Made by a program: the position numbers and the translations under genes. The notes under the pieces were generated by a model. The model searched no databases, was not told the DNA's origin, and was given only the letters and a program-made list of their open reading frames with translations. From positions 62,001 to 126,000 of the forward strand of contig UCJH01000032.1 of the NCBI GenBank assembly GCA_900472785.1: 64,000 nucleotides of DNA. The letters are read 5' to 3'. Shown here in pieces: positions 7,879-16,644 of this stretch (within the stretch, counting starts at the first letter, position 1; the number at the start of each line of letters is the position of its first letter). This DNA comes from Hyphomicrobiales bacterium (GTDB taxonomy: Bacteria; Pseudomonadota; Alphaproteobacteria; Rhizobiales; Rhizobiaceae).

Positions 7879-8323
7879 GATCCTAAAAGCAGCTTGCGTC
7901 GCCGCTTTTGTAGCAGCAGCCGGGTCTGCTGCGGCAGAACCTGAGAATAGGCACGTTCCGATATCGACGGTGATCTGCGAGGCGAGCACTTGCAGCACCG
8001 CGACGTTGCTCATCTGGGACGGCGACAGTTTTCTCCTCGCCATCGGCGGTCGGCCGCGTGAGAAAATACGGATCGCGAATATCGACGCACCGGAAATTCG
8101 CGGTCGGTGCGAGGCCGAGGCTGCCTTGGCCATCGCGGCCAAGCGACAACTCGTCAATCTCCTTGAAGCGCAGCGGATCTTGCTGGTTCGCTACGACCGC
8201 GACCGATATGGCCGTCAGTTGGCTCGTCTGCGGGCAGGAAAAGCCGAGATTGGCGAGCTTATGATTGCCCGGGGGCTCGCACGACGCTGGGACGGCCATC
8301 GCACGACCTGGTGCTCCGACTGA
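7823..8323 (+). CDS. exported thermonuclease (SNase family)
   Basis: This protein has about 166 aa from ATG 7823, or about 155 aa from TTG 7856. Both starts lie inside ssb and the true one is uncertain. A hydrophobic export signal (AACVAAFVAAAGSAAA) is followed by the complete SNase pattern: WDGDSFLL, KIRIANIDAPEIRG and RDRYGRQLARL. That supplies the catalytic Asp, Arg, Glu and Arg. The end ARGLARRWDG is also typical. A periplasmic nuclease near conjugation genes might process incoming or outgoing DNA; that role is inferred. Unlike the two SNase-like genes at 3.2-4.4 kb, its active site looks intact. Confidence 0.82.
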   Translation: MLRTSLPSSSILSLRKRPEILKAACVAAFVAAAGSAAAEPENRHVPISTVICEASTCSTATLLIWDGDSFLLAIGGRPREKIRIANIDAPEIRGRCEAEAALAIAAKRQLVNLLEAQRILLVRYDRDRYGRQLARLRAGKAEIGELMIARGLARRWDGHRTTWCSD

Positions 8324-8596
8324 TCGTTCCGTTGGAGATCCGAGGCAGGCCCGACAGTGAGATTGTCCGAGACGCAACTGCAACAGCCGGAGATGGCACC
8401 GAGGAGTGGCCCAACCCCGCTCTTCTGTGATGGCGTCCTGGACCGCGACGGGTTTCCGACGATCAACCCACTTCGGGGTCCGCTAGCAAGCTGCGGCCGC
8501 TTGGGCTACGCCCGGCGCGGTGATCGCAACCCGTTCCGGTCCATTCTTGGCGCCATCGAGCGGGATTTGCCCGCTCCTCAATGGAGCCTCTTTCAT

Positions 8597-8779
8597 ATGT
8601 CGCATGATCTTGCCCTCGCCCAATCCCATGCCTTCCACCTTGCCCGCACCCTGATGGTCCCGGTCACCCTGTTCCAGATCAACGGCGAGTTCGGCGTCCT
8701 GCCGAGCGGAGAACTCGACGACGCCGACGTCGACGTCATCCATGAAATCGATCCCTTCGACTTCGGCCCGGCTCATTGA
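8597..8779 (+). CDS. small conserved plasmid protein, unknown function
   Basis: This is a 60-aa acidic protein (MSHDLALAQSHAFHLARTL... ending PFDFGPAH). The ATG at 8597 was chosen because GGAG lies about 12 bases upstream and the compact predicted domain starts there; an upstream GTG at 8357 would add 80 less convincing residues. The pattern helix (SHAFHLARTL), strand (VPVTLFQI), turn, strand (FGVLPS) and acidic tail suggests a small alpha-beta domain. No function can be assigned. Confidence 0.5.
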   Translation: MSHDLALAQSHAFHLARTLMVPVTLFQINGEFGVLPSGELDDADVDVIHEIDPFDFGPAH

Positions 8780-8967
8780 GCCGCGTCGCTTCATTTACGG
8801 GCGCCGCAGCCACGCGGCGCCTGCAAGGGAGGTTTCACCGCGGCGGGCCTCGGGTTCCTCGCCCCGGCCATCCGCGCCCTTGCAAGCGCCACCCGGCTGC
8901 GGCCCGGTTCGAAGGCAGCACGAAATGAATGGATGAATAGGGAGCGGCCGCTGGCGGCCGAAAAAGG

Positions 8968-10002
8968 ATGAGAAGGACTGAAATTGATGACCTAAAGGAA
9001 AGGGTCGGCTGCGGCGCGGTGCTGGAAAGCTCCGGCTTTGCCATCGACATGAAAGAAAGCACTCGCCGCGCCGTCAAATATCGGCGCGACGCCGAAATCA
9101 TCATCGTCACCCATTATGGCAAAGGCTGGTTTGACCCCCTCGGGGACGCCAAAGGCGATATCTACTCCCTTGCCGAGAGACTTTACCGAGTCGGATTTGT
9201 TGAAGGCTTTGAACGCGTCGCCGGGCTCGTCGGATTCCGGAGCGCCGAGCCGGTCTGGCGCGCACGTCCTAAGCGCCCGCCGCACGACGTATCCCTGCCG
9301 GAGCGTTGGGCAGCACGCCGCAGACCCTGGCCCGGCTCTTCGACCTGGCGCTATCTCTGCGAGCAACGCTTCCTGCCACCCGCCGTCGTTCAAGCGGCCT
9401 TGGCAGCAGATCTGCTTCGCGAAGGCCCGTACGGCAGCATGTGGGCAGCGCATACCGATGAGGGGGGCGTCGTCGAAGGCTGGGAAGAGCGCGGGCCGGA
9501 TTGGCGCGGATTTGCCAGCGGCGGCGCCAAGACGCTGTTTCGTTTCGGTGCGCCGACGGCCCTACGCCTTTGTGTCACCGAGGCCGCGATCGACGCCATG
9601 AGCCTCGCGGCCATCGAAGGCATCAGGGAGGGTACGCTTTATCTCAGCACCGGCGGCGGCTGGTCGCCACAGACAGACGCGGCGCTGCAGGCGCTGGCGT
9701 CGCGTACGGGAGCGCTGCTCGTTGCGGCGACGGATGCCAATCAGCAAGGAGAGAGTTATGCCGAGCGTCTCGCAACACTTGCCGAGGCCGCATCCTGCGA
9801 CTGGCAGCGACTGAAGCCTTCCGCCGACGACTGGAACGAGGTCCTGAAGGAAAGAAGAAAGGAAAACGAGGAGAAAAGACGGAGAAAGAGGCGTGCCGCA
9901 TCCGCGTCGGCCGCGTCAAGGGTGAAGCTGCGCCCGGCCAAGCCGGCCCTTGACCCGACCGAACGCGATGCCGGCGGCTCGGGAGGGGTGATGAAGGACT
10001 GA
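8968..10002 (+). CDS. DUF3991/toprim-domain plasmid protein
   Basis: This 344-aa protein has an N-terminal DUF3991-like part (LKERVGCGAVLESSGFAID...YRRDAEIIIVTHYGKGWFDP) and a toprim domain from about residue 195 (LCVTEAAIDAMSLAAIEG, then GALLVAATDANQQGESYAERL). TEAAIDA supplies the toprim glutamate and ATDANQQGE stands for the DxD region. Toprim domains act in primases, topoisomerases and related nucleases; this family is common on rhizobial plasmids and is probably primase-like. The C-terminus is strongly basic (RRKENEEKRRRKRRAA). A hairpin (CGGCCGC-TG-GCGGCCG) sits just before AAAAAGG and the ATG, and may tune translation. Confidence 0.82.
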   Translation: MRRTEIDDLKERVGCGAVLESSGFAIDMKESTRRAVKYRRDAEIIIVTHYGKGWFDPLGDAKGDIYSLAERLYRVGFVEGFERVAGLVGFRSAEPVWRARPKRPPHDVSLPERWAARRRPWPGSSTWRYLCEQRFLPPAVVQAALAADLLREGPYGSMWAAHTDEGGVVEGWEERGPDWRGFASGGAKTLFRFGAPTALRLCVTEAAIDAMSLAAIEGIREGTLYLSTGGGWSPQTDAALQALASRTGALLVAATDANQQGESYAERLATLAEAASCDWQRLKPSADDWNEVLKERRKENEEKRRRKRRAASASAASRVKLRPAKPALDPTERDAGGSGGVMKD

Positions 10003-10065
10003 AAAGGATGGCGAGGTCGAAGGGATCCGCCGCACTTCGGTTCGCAAACTCCGAAGGTGCCGCAG

Positions 10066-10671
10066 ATGACCAACTTCCCCCTACCCCGCAAGATCTTCCA
10101 GGGCGTCGCCGACCGCCACCAGATGTTCCGCATGTTCGACCGGCATGCCCAGCGTCCTAACCGCTGGGACGGCGATGCGACAGCACTCTACGCCGGCGAA
10201 TGGTTCGAGATCGCCGAACCTGACCACGATTACATGTTCGAAATCCTGCCGCCGCTCTGGATCCGTGGATCGATGTTCGCAATGCGGGAATTCCTGACCG
10301 GTTCAGTAACCTCTGTATTTTTTGCATTGCGCATTGATGGCGCCATTCGTCATTTTCACGGATATTGCGACCTCGCAGATCACGCGGCCGTCGAGACGAT
10401 GCGGCTCGCTATCATTGACCGGGAAAGCCGGCCGGTACGTACTATGAACCGCAACGAGCGCCTCGAGCACATTTGGAGCACGACGGCCGACAGCTATCGG
10501 GGTTATACGGATGAGACCACGCCCCAGCATTTGCCCTCGCGCCGGCTCGTCATGCTTTATGGCGTAAACGGTCGAAGCCGGTCGAAATTACTCGATGATC
10601 TGACAAACGAGGAAATCGCGGCAAAACTTCCTGTGCATCTGCGTCATCTGCCCGACGCTGTTGCGGCTTGA
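10066..10671 (+). CDS. DUF1419-family plasmid protein
   Basis: This protein has 201 aa from the ATG at 10066 (AAGG 8 bases upstream; a GTG three codons earlier is possible). Blocks such as RKIFQGVADRHQMFRMFDRHAQRPNRWDGDATALYAG, EWFEIAEPDHDYMFEILPPLW and RGSMFAMREF are characteristic of DUF1419 as I remember it. The family has no known biochemistry and is confined largely to alphaproteobacterial plasmids. It lies in a plus-strand run between the toprim and DUF3085 genes and is probably co-transcribed with them. Confidence 0.72.
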   Translation: MTNFPLPRKIFQGVADRHQMFRMFDRHAQRPNRWDGDATALYAGEWFEIAEPDHDYMFEILPPLWIRGSMFAMREFLTGSVTSVFFALRIDGAIRHFHGYCDLADHAAVETMRLAIIDRESRPVRTMNRNERLEHIWSTTADSYRGYTDETTPQHLPSRRLVMLYGVNGRSRSKLLDDLTNEEIAAKLPVHLRHLPDAVAA

Positions 10672-10682
10672 GGAGGTGGTCG

Positions 10683-11084
10683 ATGCTTTCTTTTCCGATC
10701 GAATGCGTGCGCGCAGTCATCGCGCGTGGCCGCGCCGATGCTGAGGCGAATGGCGGTTTCCGCGATCCCTATCACGGCCTTCGCGCTTCCGAAGGCGAGC
10801 AGCCCGGCCTCTGGTTGGTGGGTGACCATGGTGTCTATCTTTGCTCCAATGGAAAACTCGCCGATGGCGAAAAGCCGCTGGTCGCTTACGCCGAAGAGTG
10901 CAATCCCGATAACAACGACAACTGGTTCGACGTCAAACGCAGCACGTTCGGTGGCGACGACGGGGTCGATTTTATCGATGCCGAACAACTGGAAGCGATG
11001 ATGGCAGCCAGCCCCATGGCCACACATCTGCGTATCGATTTCATCGGCGATACAATGCAACTCTGCCTGCCCGACCGCCGCTAA
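10683..11084 (+). CDS. DUF3085-family plasmid protein
   Basis: This 133-aa protein has its ATG at 10683, preceded by GAGGAGG and 12 bases after the previous gene. It carries FPIECVRAVIARGRADAEANGG, GLWLVGDHGVYLCSN and VAYAEECNPDNNDNWFDVKRSTFGGDDG, recognised as the DUF3085 pattern. The cysteine and the NPDND.WFD stretch may bind a ligand or metal, but nothing is known. It is almost certainly in one operon with the DUF1419 gene. Confidence 0.72.
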   Translation: MLSFPIECVRAVIARGRADAEANGGFRDPYHGLRASEGEQPGLWLVGDHGVYLCSNGKLADGEKPLVAYAEECNPDNNDNWFDVKRSTFGGDDGVDFIDAEQLEAMMAASPMATHLRIDFIGDTMQLCLPDRR

Positions 11085-11200
11085 CGCCGGCGTCGCGTCG
11101 AGCGCGGCCAACCTCCCCTCACCCTCCCTTCTTCAGTCGCAACAACCGCGGGCATTCGCGTGGCGGTCGCTGCGGCGTGCCTGCTCGTAAGGAGACAATC

Positions 11201-14200
11201 ATGAGCAAAGATCCTTTCACCCTCGACATATTCGCAAACACCGCGCTGTCATCCGGCCTCGGTCTTGGCGTAACCGCTTTTGGCGATTTCGGACCGGTTG
11301 CCGACAACGATGACAATCCGGATCCGACACCGTCCTCGCCGGCTCCGGCCCGCGCCGTCGGCAAGACACCGCGCCAGGCCCAGCGCAGACAGGGCGACCA
11401 CGAAAATTTCTATCTCGACGATCAGGACCGTGGACTTGCCGCCACCTGGAAAGAACGCGCGGCGATCAACGTCGCTGCCATCCTGAGCGCAAACGAGATC
11501 GAGCGAAACAATGTGCCTGTCACGCGTGAGCACCAGAAGTGGTTGATCCGATTTACCGGTTTCGGCGCCAGTGATTTGGCCAACGGCATGTTCCGACGTC
11601 CGGGCGAGGTCAAGTTTCGCGAGGACTGGGATGATCTCGGCAATTCGCTGCAGACGGCGGTCGGTGAGGCCGAATACGCGTCTCTCGCCCGCTGCACCCA
11701 GTATGCACATTTCACGCCTGAGTTCATCATCCGGGCGATCTGGGCCGGTCTGCAACGCCTCGGCTGGCGCGGCGGCCGTGTGCTGGAGCCAGGAATCGGA
11801 ACCGGCCTTTTCCCTGCCCTGATGCCGGCCGAATATCGTAATAGCGCCTACGTCACAGGGATCGAGCTCGATCCCGTCACAGCCCGCATTGCGCGTCTGC
11901 TACAGCCGAAGGCCCGGATCATCAACAGCGATTTCGCGCGCACCGATCTTGCACCAGTTTACGATCTTGCCGTCGGCAACCCTCCTTTTTCCGATCGCAT
12001 AGTCCGATCCGACCGCAATTATCGGACGCTCGGCCTGCGCCTGCACGACTATTTCATCGTCCGGTCCATCGATCTCCTCAAGCCAGGTGCGCTTGCCGCT
12101 TTCGTCACAAGCGTCGGCACCATGGATAAGGCAGACTCGGCGGCGCGCGAGCACATCGCCAAGTCGGCCGATCTGATCGCTGCCATTCGGCTGCCAGAGG
12201 GCAGTTTCCGACGCGATGCCGGGACTGACGCGGTCGTCGATATCCTCTTCTTCCGCAAGCGTAAGCCTGCTGAGCCGCACGGCGACCAGTTCTGGCTCGA
12301 TCTCGATGAGATCCGTCCGGCCACCGACGACGAGGGCGCCATTCGCGTCAATCGTTGGTTTGCTCGGCATAGCCAGTTCGTGCTCGGCGAACATGCGCTG
12401 ACATCCGGTCCCTTCGGCGAGACCTATACTTGCCGCCCGCGCATGCACGACGATCTTGAATCCTTGCTTAGTACTGCGGTCGAGAAACTACCGAAAAACG
12501 TCTACGACGGCGAGCCCACCGAGCTCGACATCAATCTCGAGCACGAATTGGCCGAGATCGTTGATCTTCGCCCTGACAACACGAAAGTTCGGGAGGGTAG
12601 CTTCTTCATCGACGTCAGGCATGGGCTCATGCAGATCATCGATGGGCAGTCGGTGGTAATCAAGGTCCGAAAGGCCCGCGGCGGTGAAGGAATTCCCGAA
12701 CAGCATCATCGGATCATCAAAAAACTAATCCCAATCCGCGACGCGTTGCGTGAGGTGCTCAAGGCGCAGGAAACTGACCGTCCATGGCGGGAGTTGCAGG
12801 TCCGCTTGCGTATTGCGTGGTCGAGCTTCGTTCGAGACTTCGGGCCGATCAACCATACGGCCGTTGCGATCTTAGAGGATGATCAAAGCGGCGAGGTTCG
12901 CGAGACCCACCGCCAACCAAATCTTCTACCATTTCGGGACGATCCCGATTGCTGGCTCGTCGCCTCTATTGAGGACTACGACCTCGACACCGATACGGCC
13001 AAACCTGGACCAATCTTCACCGAGCGCGTCATCGCACCCCCTGCCCCGCCTGTGGTGACCAATGCGGCCGACGCACTTGCCGTGGTGCTCAATGATCGGG
13101 GCCGCGTTGACCTCGATCATATTGCCGAGTTCCTGCATTGCGGCCGTGAGGCGGTGATCGATCAGCTCGGCGACACGGTGTTTCAGGACCCGGCGGACGG
13201 ATCTTGGCAAACAGCCGACGCCTATCTTTCGGGTCCAGTTCGCACGAAGCTCGCGGTCGCCGAAGCGGCTGCCGCCCTGGATCCTATCTACGAGCGCAAT
13301 GTCGGCGCGCTGCGTGCGGTACAGCCGGCCGATCTGCGCCCCTCCGATATCACGGCACGCTTGGGCGCGCCGTGGATCCCGGCCAGCGATGTCGTCGCCT
13401 TCGTCAAGGAGCGGATGGAGGCGGATATCCGCATCCACCATATGCCCGAGCTGGGTTCTTGGACGGTCGAAGCCCGACAGCTTGGATATTCCGCCGCCGG
13501 CACATCGGAATGGGGCACGAGCCGCCGGCATGCTGGCGAGCTGCTTTCCGATGCGCTTAACAGCCGCGTTCCTCAGATCTTCGATGTCTTCAAGGACGCC
13601 GGCGGTGAGAGACGGGTCCTCAATGTCGTCGACACCGAGGCGGCGCGGGAAAAACTGCAGAAAATCCGCAGCGAGTTCGAGCACTGGGTCTGGACCGATC
13701 CGGATCGCACCGATCGGCTGGCGCGGGTCTATAATGACCGCTTCAATAACCTCGCGCCGCGACAATTCGACGGCTCGCATCTCAAACTGCCTGGCGCCTC
13801 TGGCGCCTTCGTTCTTTATGGACATCAAAAACGCGGCATCTGGCGCATCATCGCCGATGGCGCGACCTATCTCGCCCACGCCGTTGGTGCCGGCAAGACG
13901 ATGACGATGGCGGCAGCGATCATGGAGCAACGTCGGCTCGGCCTGATCGCCAAGGCGATGCTGGTCGTGCCCGGCCATTGCCTTGCGCAGTCCGCACGTG
14001 AATTTCTGGCGCTCTACCCGAACGCACGCATTCTCGTCGCCGACGAAACCAACTTTTCCAAGGACAAGCGTGCCCGGTTCCTTAGCCGCGCCGCAACCGC
14101 GACCTGGGATGCGATTATTATCACCTACTCTGCCTTCAAGTTCATCGGCGTCCCAAGCGCCTTCGAACAGAGCATGATTCAGGATGAGCTTCAGCTCTAC

Positions 14201-16306
14201 GAGGACCTGCTGGCGAAGGTCGACCGCGAAGACCGCGTATCCCGCAAGCGCCTGGAGCGGTTGAAGGAGGGATTGGAGGAGCGGCTCCGGGCGCTCACAA
14301 CACGAAAAGACGACCTGCTGACGATCTCGGAAATTGGCGTCGATCAGATCGTCATTGACGAGGCACAGGAGTTTCGCAAGCTCTCCTTTGCTACCAACAT
14401 GTCGACGCTGAAGGGCATCGATCCGAATGGGTCGCAACGTGCTTGGGACCTCTATGTAAAATCCCGATTCATCGAGACGAAGAATCCAGGTCGGGCGCTG
14501 GTGTTGGCGTCGGGCACGCCGATTACCAATACGCTGGGTGAGATGTTTTCCATCCAGCGCCTGCTTGGTGATGAGGATCTTCGGGAGCGTAGCCTTCATG
14601 AATTCGACGCCTGGGCATCCTGCTTTGGCGACACCGTCACCGAACTCGAAATCCAGCCATCTGGTAAATACAAGCCAGTCAGCCGCTTTGCGTCCTTTGT
14701 GAACGTACCCGAGTTGATCGCAATGTTCCGCAGTTTTGCGGACGTGGTGATGCCGTCGGACCTGCGCGATTATGTTCGCGTGCCGGACATCTCGACGGGG
14801 CGCCGGCAGATCCTGACCGCTGCTCCCAGCCCAATGTTCAAAACGTATCAAAAGCACCTCGAGGCCCGGATCAAGGTCATCGAAGAGCGACAGGGTCCTG
14901 CCCAGCCAGGCGACGATATCCTACTTTCGGTGATCACTGACGGTCGTCACGCCGCCATCGATCTGCGTCTCGTATTGCCCGCGGCCGAAGACGAGCCGGG
15001 TAACAAGCTCAATCTCTTGATCCGGAACGCGTTGCGCATCTGGCAGGAGACGTCGGAACGCATCTATATGCGTCCGGATGGCAAGCCGTACGAGCTTCCT
15101 GGCGCCGCGCAGATGATTTTCTCCGACCTCGGCACCATCAATGTCGAAAAGACTCGCGGGTTCTCCGCCTATCGCTGGATCCGCGACGAGCTTATCCGGC
15201 TGGGCGTCCCTCCATCGGAAATAGCCTATATGCAGGACTTTAAGAAGGCCGAGGCAAAACAACGCCTGTTTGGCGACGTCCGTGCTGGCCGGATACGCTT
15301 CCTGATCGGTTCATCCGAAACCATGGGCACCGGAGTCAACGCCCAGCTTCGATTGAAAGCGCTTCATCACCTCGAAGTGCCGTGGCTTCCCTCGCAGATC
15401 GAGCAGCGGGAGGGAAGGATCGTGCGGCAGGGCAATCAGCATGAGGTCGTGGATATTTATGCTTATGCCACACAGGGGTCGTTGGACGCGAGCATGTGGC
15501 AAAACAACGAGCGTAAGGCGCGTTTCATTGCCGCTGCCCTAAGCGGGGATACTTCGATCCGCCGCCTGGAAGATCTCGGAGAAGGCCAGGCCAACCAGTT
15601 CGCAATGGCCAAGGCCATCGCGTCTGGCGACGAGCGGTTGATGAAAAAAGCCGGTCTCGAAGCGGATATTGCTCGTCTTGAGCGTCTTCGGGCGGCCCAC
15701 GACGACGACCTTTTCGCCGTCCGCCGGCAGATCCGCGACGCCGAGCGCGACATCGAGGTCTCGACGCGACGAATTGCGGAGATTGGCAGGGATATCGAGC
15801 TTCTTGTCCCGACAACAGGTGACGCTTTCACGATGAGCGTCATCGACCAGCTATATCGGGAACGCAAGGTCGCCGGTCGGGCATTGATGAAAGAGATCCT
15901 TACGCTTGTCCAGCGTCAGCAAGAGGGCGATGCTCATCTTGCCAGCATAGGTGGGTTTGATCTCGTTTATAAAGGGGAACGGCTCGGAAAAGACGGCTAT
16001 CGTTACCAGACGCTGCTCCGACGAACCGGCGCCGACTACGATATCGACCTTGCCGTGACGGTCACACCGCTCGGCGCCGTCTCGCGCCTGGAGCATTCCC
16101 TCGCTGATTTTGAGGGGGAGCGCTGGCATTACCAACAGCGGCTGGAGAAGGCCCAATTGAGGCTGGCGTCCTATCGGTCGCGCGAGAGAGGGACGTTCTC
16201 TTTCGCCGATGAACTCGCCGACAAGCGCCGGCAGCTTGTGGAGGTCGATGAAGCGTTGACAGCTGCAACCTGCGAGGATGCTCAGCGCGCGCCTGGAGCA
16301 GCGTAG
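11201..16306 (+). CDS. giant N6-adenine methylase / SNF2-type helicase fusion
   Basis: This 1701-aa protein has its ATG at 11201 behind AAGGAG. A Rossmann methyltransferase near residues 180-330 has VLEPGIGTGLFP for SAM binding and VGNPPF (about residue 258) as the amino-methylase catalytic motif. A superfamily-2 helicase follows from about 880: AVGAGKT (Walker A, about 895), IDEAQEF (DEAQ box, about 1052), SGTPITNT, and QREGRIVRQGNQ (motif VI, about 1401). The C-terminus from about 1480 is coiled coil. Such fusions are common on rhizobial plasmids and resemble phage P1 DarB, which protects incoming DNA from restriction. An anti-restriction role during transfer is inference from architecture and from the ArdC gene nearby. 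Confidence 0.88.
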   Translation: MSKDPFTLDIFANTALSSGLGLGVTAFGDFGPVADNDDNPDPTPSSPAPARAVGKTPRQAQRRQGDHENFYLDDQDRGLAATWKERAAINVAAILSANEIERNNVPVTREHQKWLIRFTGFGASDLANGMFRRPGEVKFREDWDDLGNSLQTAVGEAEYASLARCTQYAHFTPEFIIRAIWAGLQRLGWRGGRVLEPGIGTGLFPALMPAEYRNSAYVTGIELDPVTARIARLLQPKARIINSDFARTDLAPVYDLAVGNPPFSDRIVRSDRNYRTLGLRLHDYFIVRSIDLLKPGALAAFVTSVGTMDKADSAAREHIAKSADLIAAIRLPEGSFRRDAGTDAVVDILFFRKRKPAEPHGDQFWLDLDEIRPATDDEGAIRVNRWFARHSQFVLGEHALTSGPFGETYTCRPRMHDDLESLLSTAVEKLPKNVYDGEPTELDINLEHELAEIVDLRPDNTKVREGSFFIDVRHGLMQIIDGQSVVIKVRKARGGEGIPEQHHRIIKKLIPIRDALREVLKAQETDRPWRELQVRLRIAWSSFVRDFGPINHTAVAILEDDQSGEVRETHRQPNLLPFRDDPDCWLVASIEDYDLDTDTAKPGPIFTERVIAPPAPPVVTNAADALAVVLNDRGRVDLDHIAEFLHCGREAVIDQLGDTVFQDPADGSWQTADAYLSGPVRTKLAVAEAAAALDPIYERNVGALRAVQPADLRPSDITARLGAPWIPASDVVAFVKERMEADIRIHHMPELGSWTVEARQLGYSAAGTSEWGTSRRHAGELLSDALNSRVPQIFDVFKDAGGERRVLNVVDTEAAREKLQKIRSEFEHWVWTDPDRTDRLARVYNDRFNNLAPRQFDGSHLKLPGASGAFVLYGHQKRGIWRIIADGATYLAHAVGAGKTMTMAAAIMEQRRLGLIAKAMLVVPGHCLAQSAREFLALYPNARILVADETNFSKDKRARFLSRAATATWDAIIITYSAFKFIGVPSAFEQSMIQDELQLYEDLLAKVDREDRVSRKRLERLKEGLEERLRALTTRKDDLLTISEIGVDQIVIDEAQEFRKLSFATNMSTLKGIDPNGSQRAWDLYVKSRFIETKNPGRALVLASGTPITNTLGEMFSIQRLLGDEDLRERSLHEFDAWASCFGDTVTELEIQPSGKYKPVSRFASFVNVPELIAMFRSFADVVMPSDLRDYVRVPDISTGRRQILTAAPSPMFKTYQKHLEARIKVIEERQGPAQPGDDILLSVITDGRHAAIDLRLVLPAAEDEPGNKLNLLIRNALRIWQETSERIYMRPDGKPYELPGAAQMIFSDLGTINVEKTRGFSAYRWIRDELIRLGVPPSEIAYMQDFKKAEAKQRLFGDVRAGRIRFLIGSSETMGTGVNAQLRLKALHHLEVPWLPSQIEQREGRIVRQGNQHEVVDIYAYATQGSLDASMWQNNERKARFIAAALSGDTSIRRLEDLGEGQANQFAMAKAIASGDERLMKKAGLEADIARLERLRAAHDDDLFAVRRQIRDAERDIEVSTRRIAEIGRDIELLVPTTGDAFTMSVIDQLYRERKVAGRALMKEILTLVQRQQEGDAHLASIGGFDLVYKGERLGKDGYRYQTLLRRTGADYDIDLAVTVTPLGAVSRLEHSLADFEGERWHYQQRLEKAQLRLASYRSRERGTFSFADELADKRRQLVEVDEALTAATCEDAQRAPGAA

Positions 16307-16644
16307 CCAATCGCGCGAAGTCGATCGAACAGGCCATGCCCTTCTGATGCCGACCGGCATCGCGGCGATATGAAAACAGGGAATTGCACGAAATGGAAAG
16401 GAGAAAAAGGGAGGAACCGGTCGCAGATCGGCTCACCCGCCGCCGCTATGCTCAACCGTCGTCGTCGCAATCCCGGCCACTCGCACCTCGCAGGGCTGTA
16501 AGCCCCGCTTGCGCATCGCAGCAGGGATGCTCCGGCGCAGTTGCGTCGGTCGGTCCGCTCTGCGGTCCGGGAGATGTCTTCGCAATGAAATGAAGACAGG
16601 AAGGACCGGCAAAGGCCGGCTCCGCAACTGGAAAGGACTTTCTC
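16307..16644 (+). other. gene-free leader upstream of the ParB-like gene
   Basis: This is a 338-base GC-rich stretch with no convincing gene. It holds several short inverted repeats (for example GGTCGGTCCGC/GCGGTCC and CCGGC-AAA-GGCCGG at about 16606) ending about 20 bases before the GAAAGG ribosome site of the next gene. Similar leaders precede the genes at 8968, 21448, 23069 and 24877. Confidence 0.45.

Noticed and set aside
12926-14857. 643-codon open frame on the minus strand inside the methylase-helicase gene
   Set aside because: It is antisense to clear helicase motifs, rich in Arg/Asp/His typical of a reversed GC-rich frame, and has no ribosome site.
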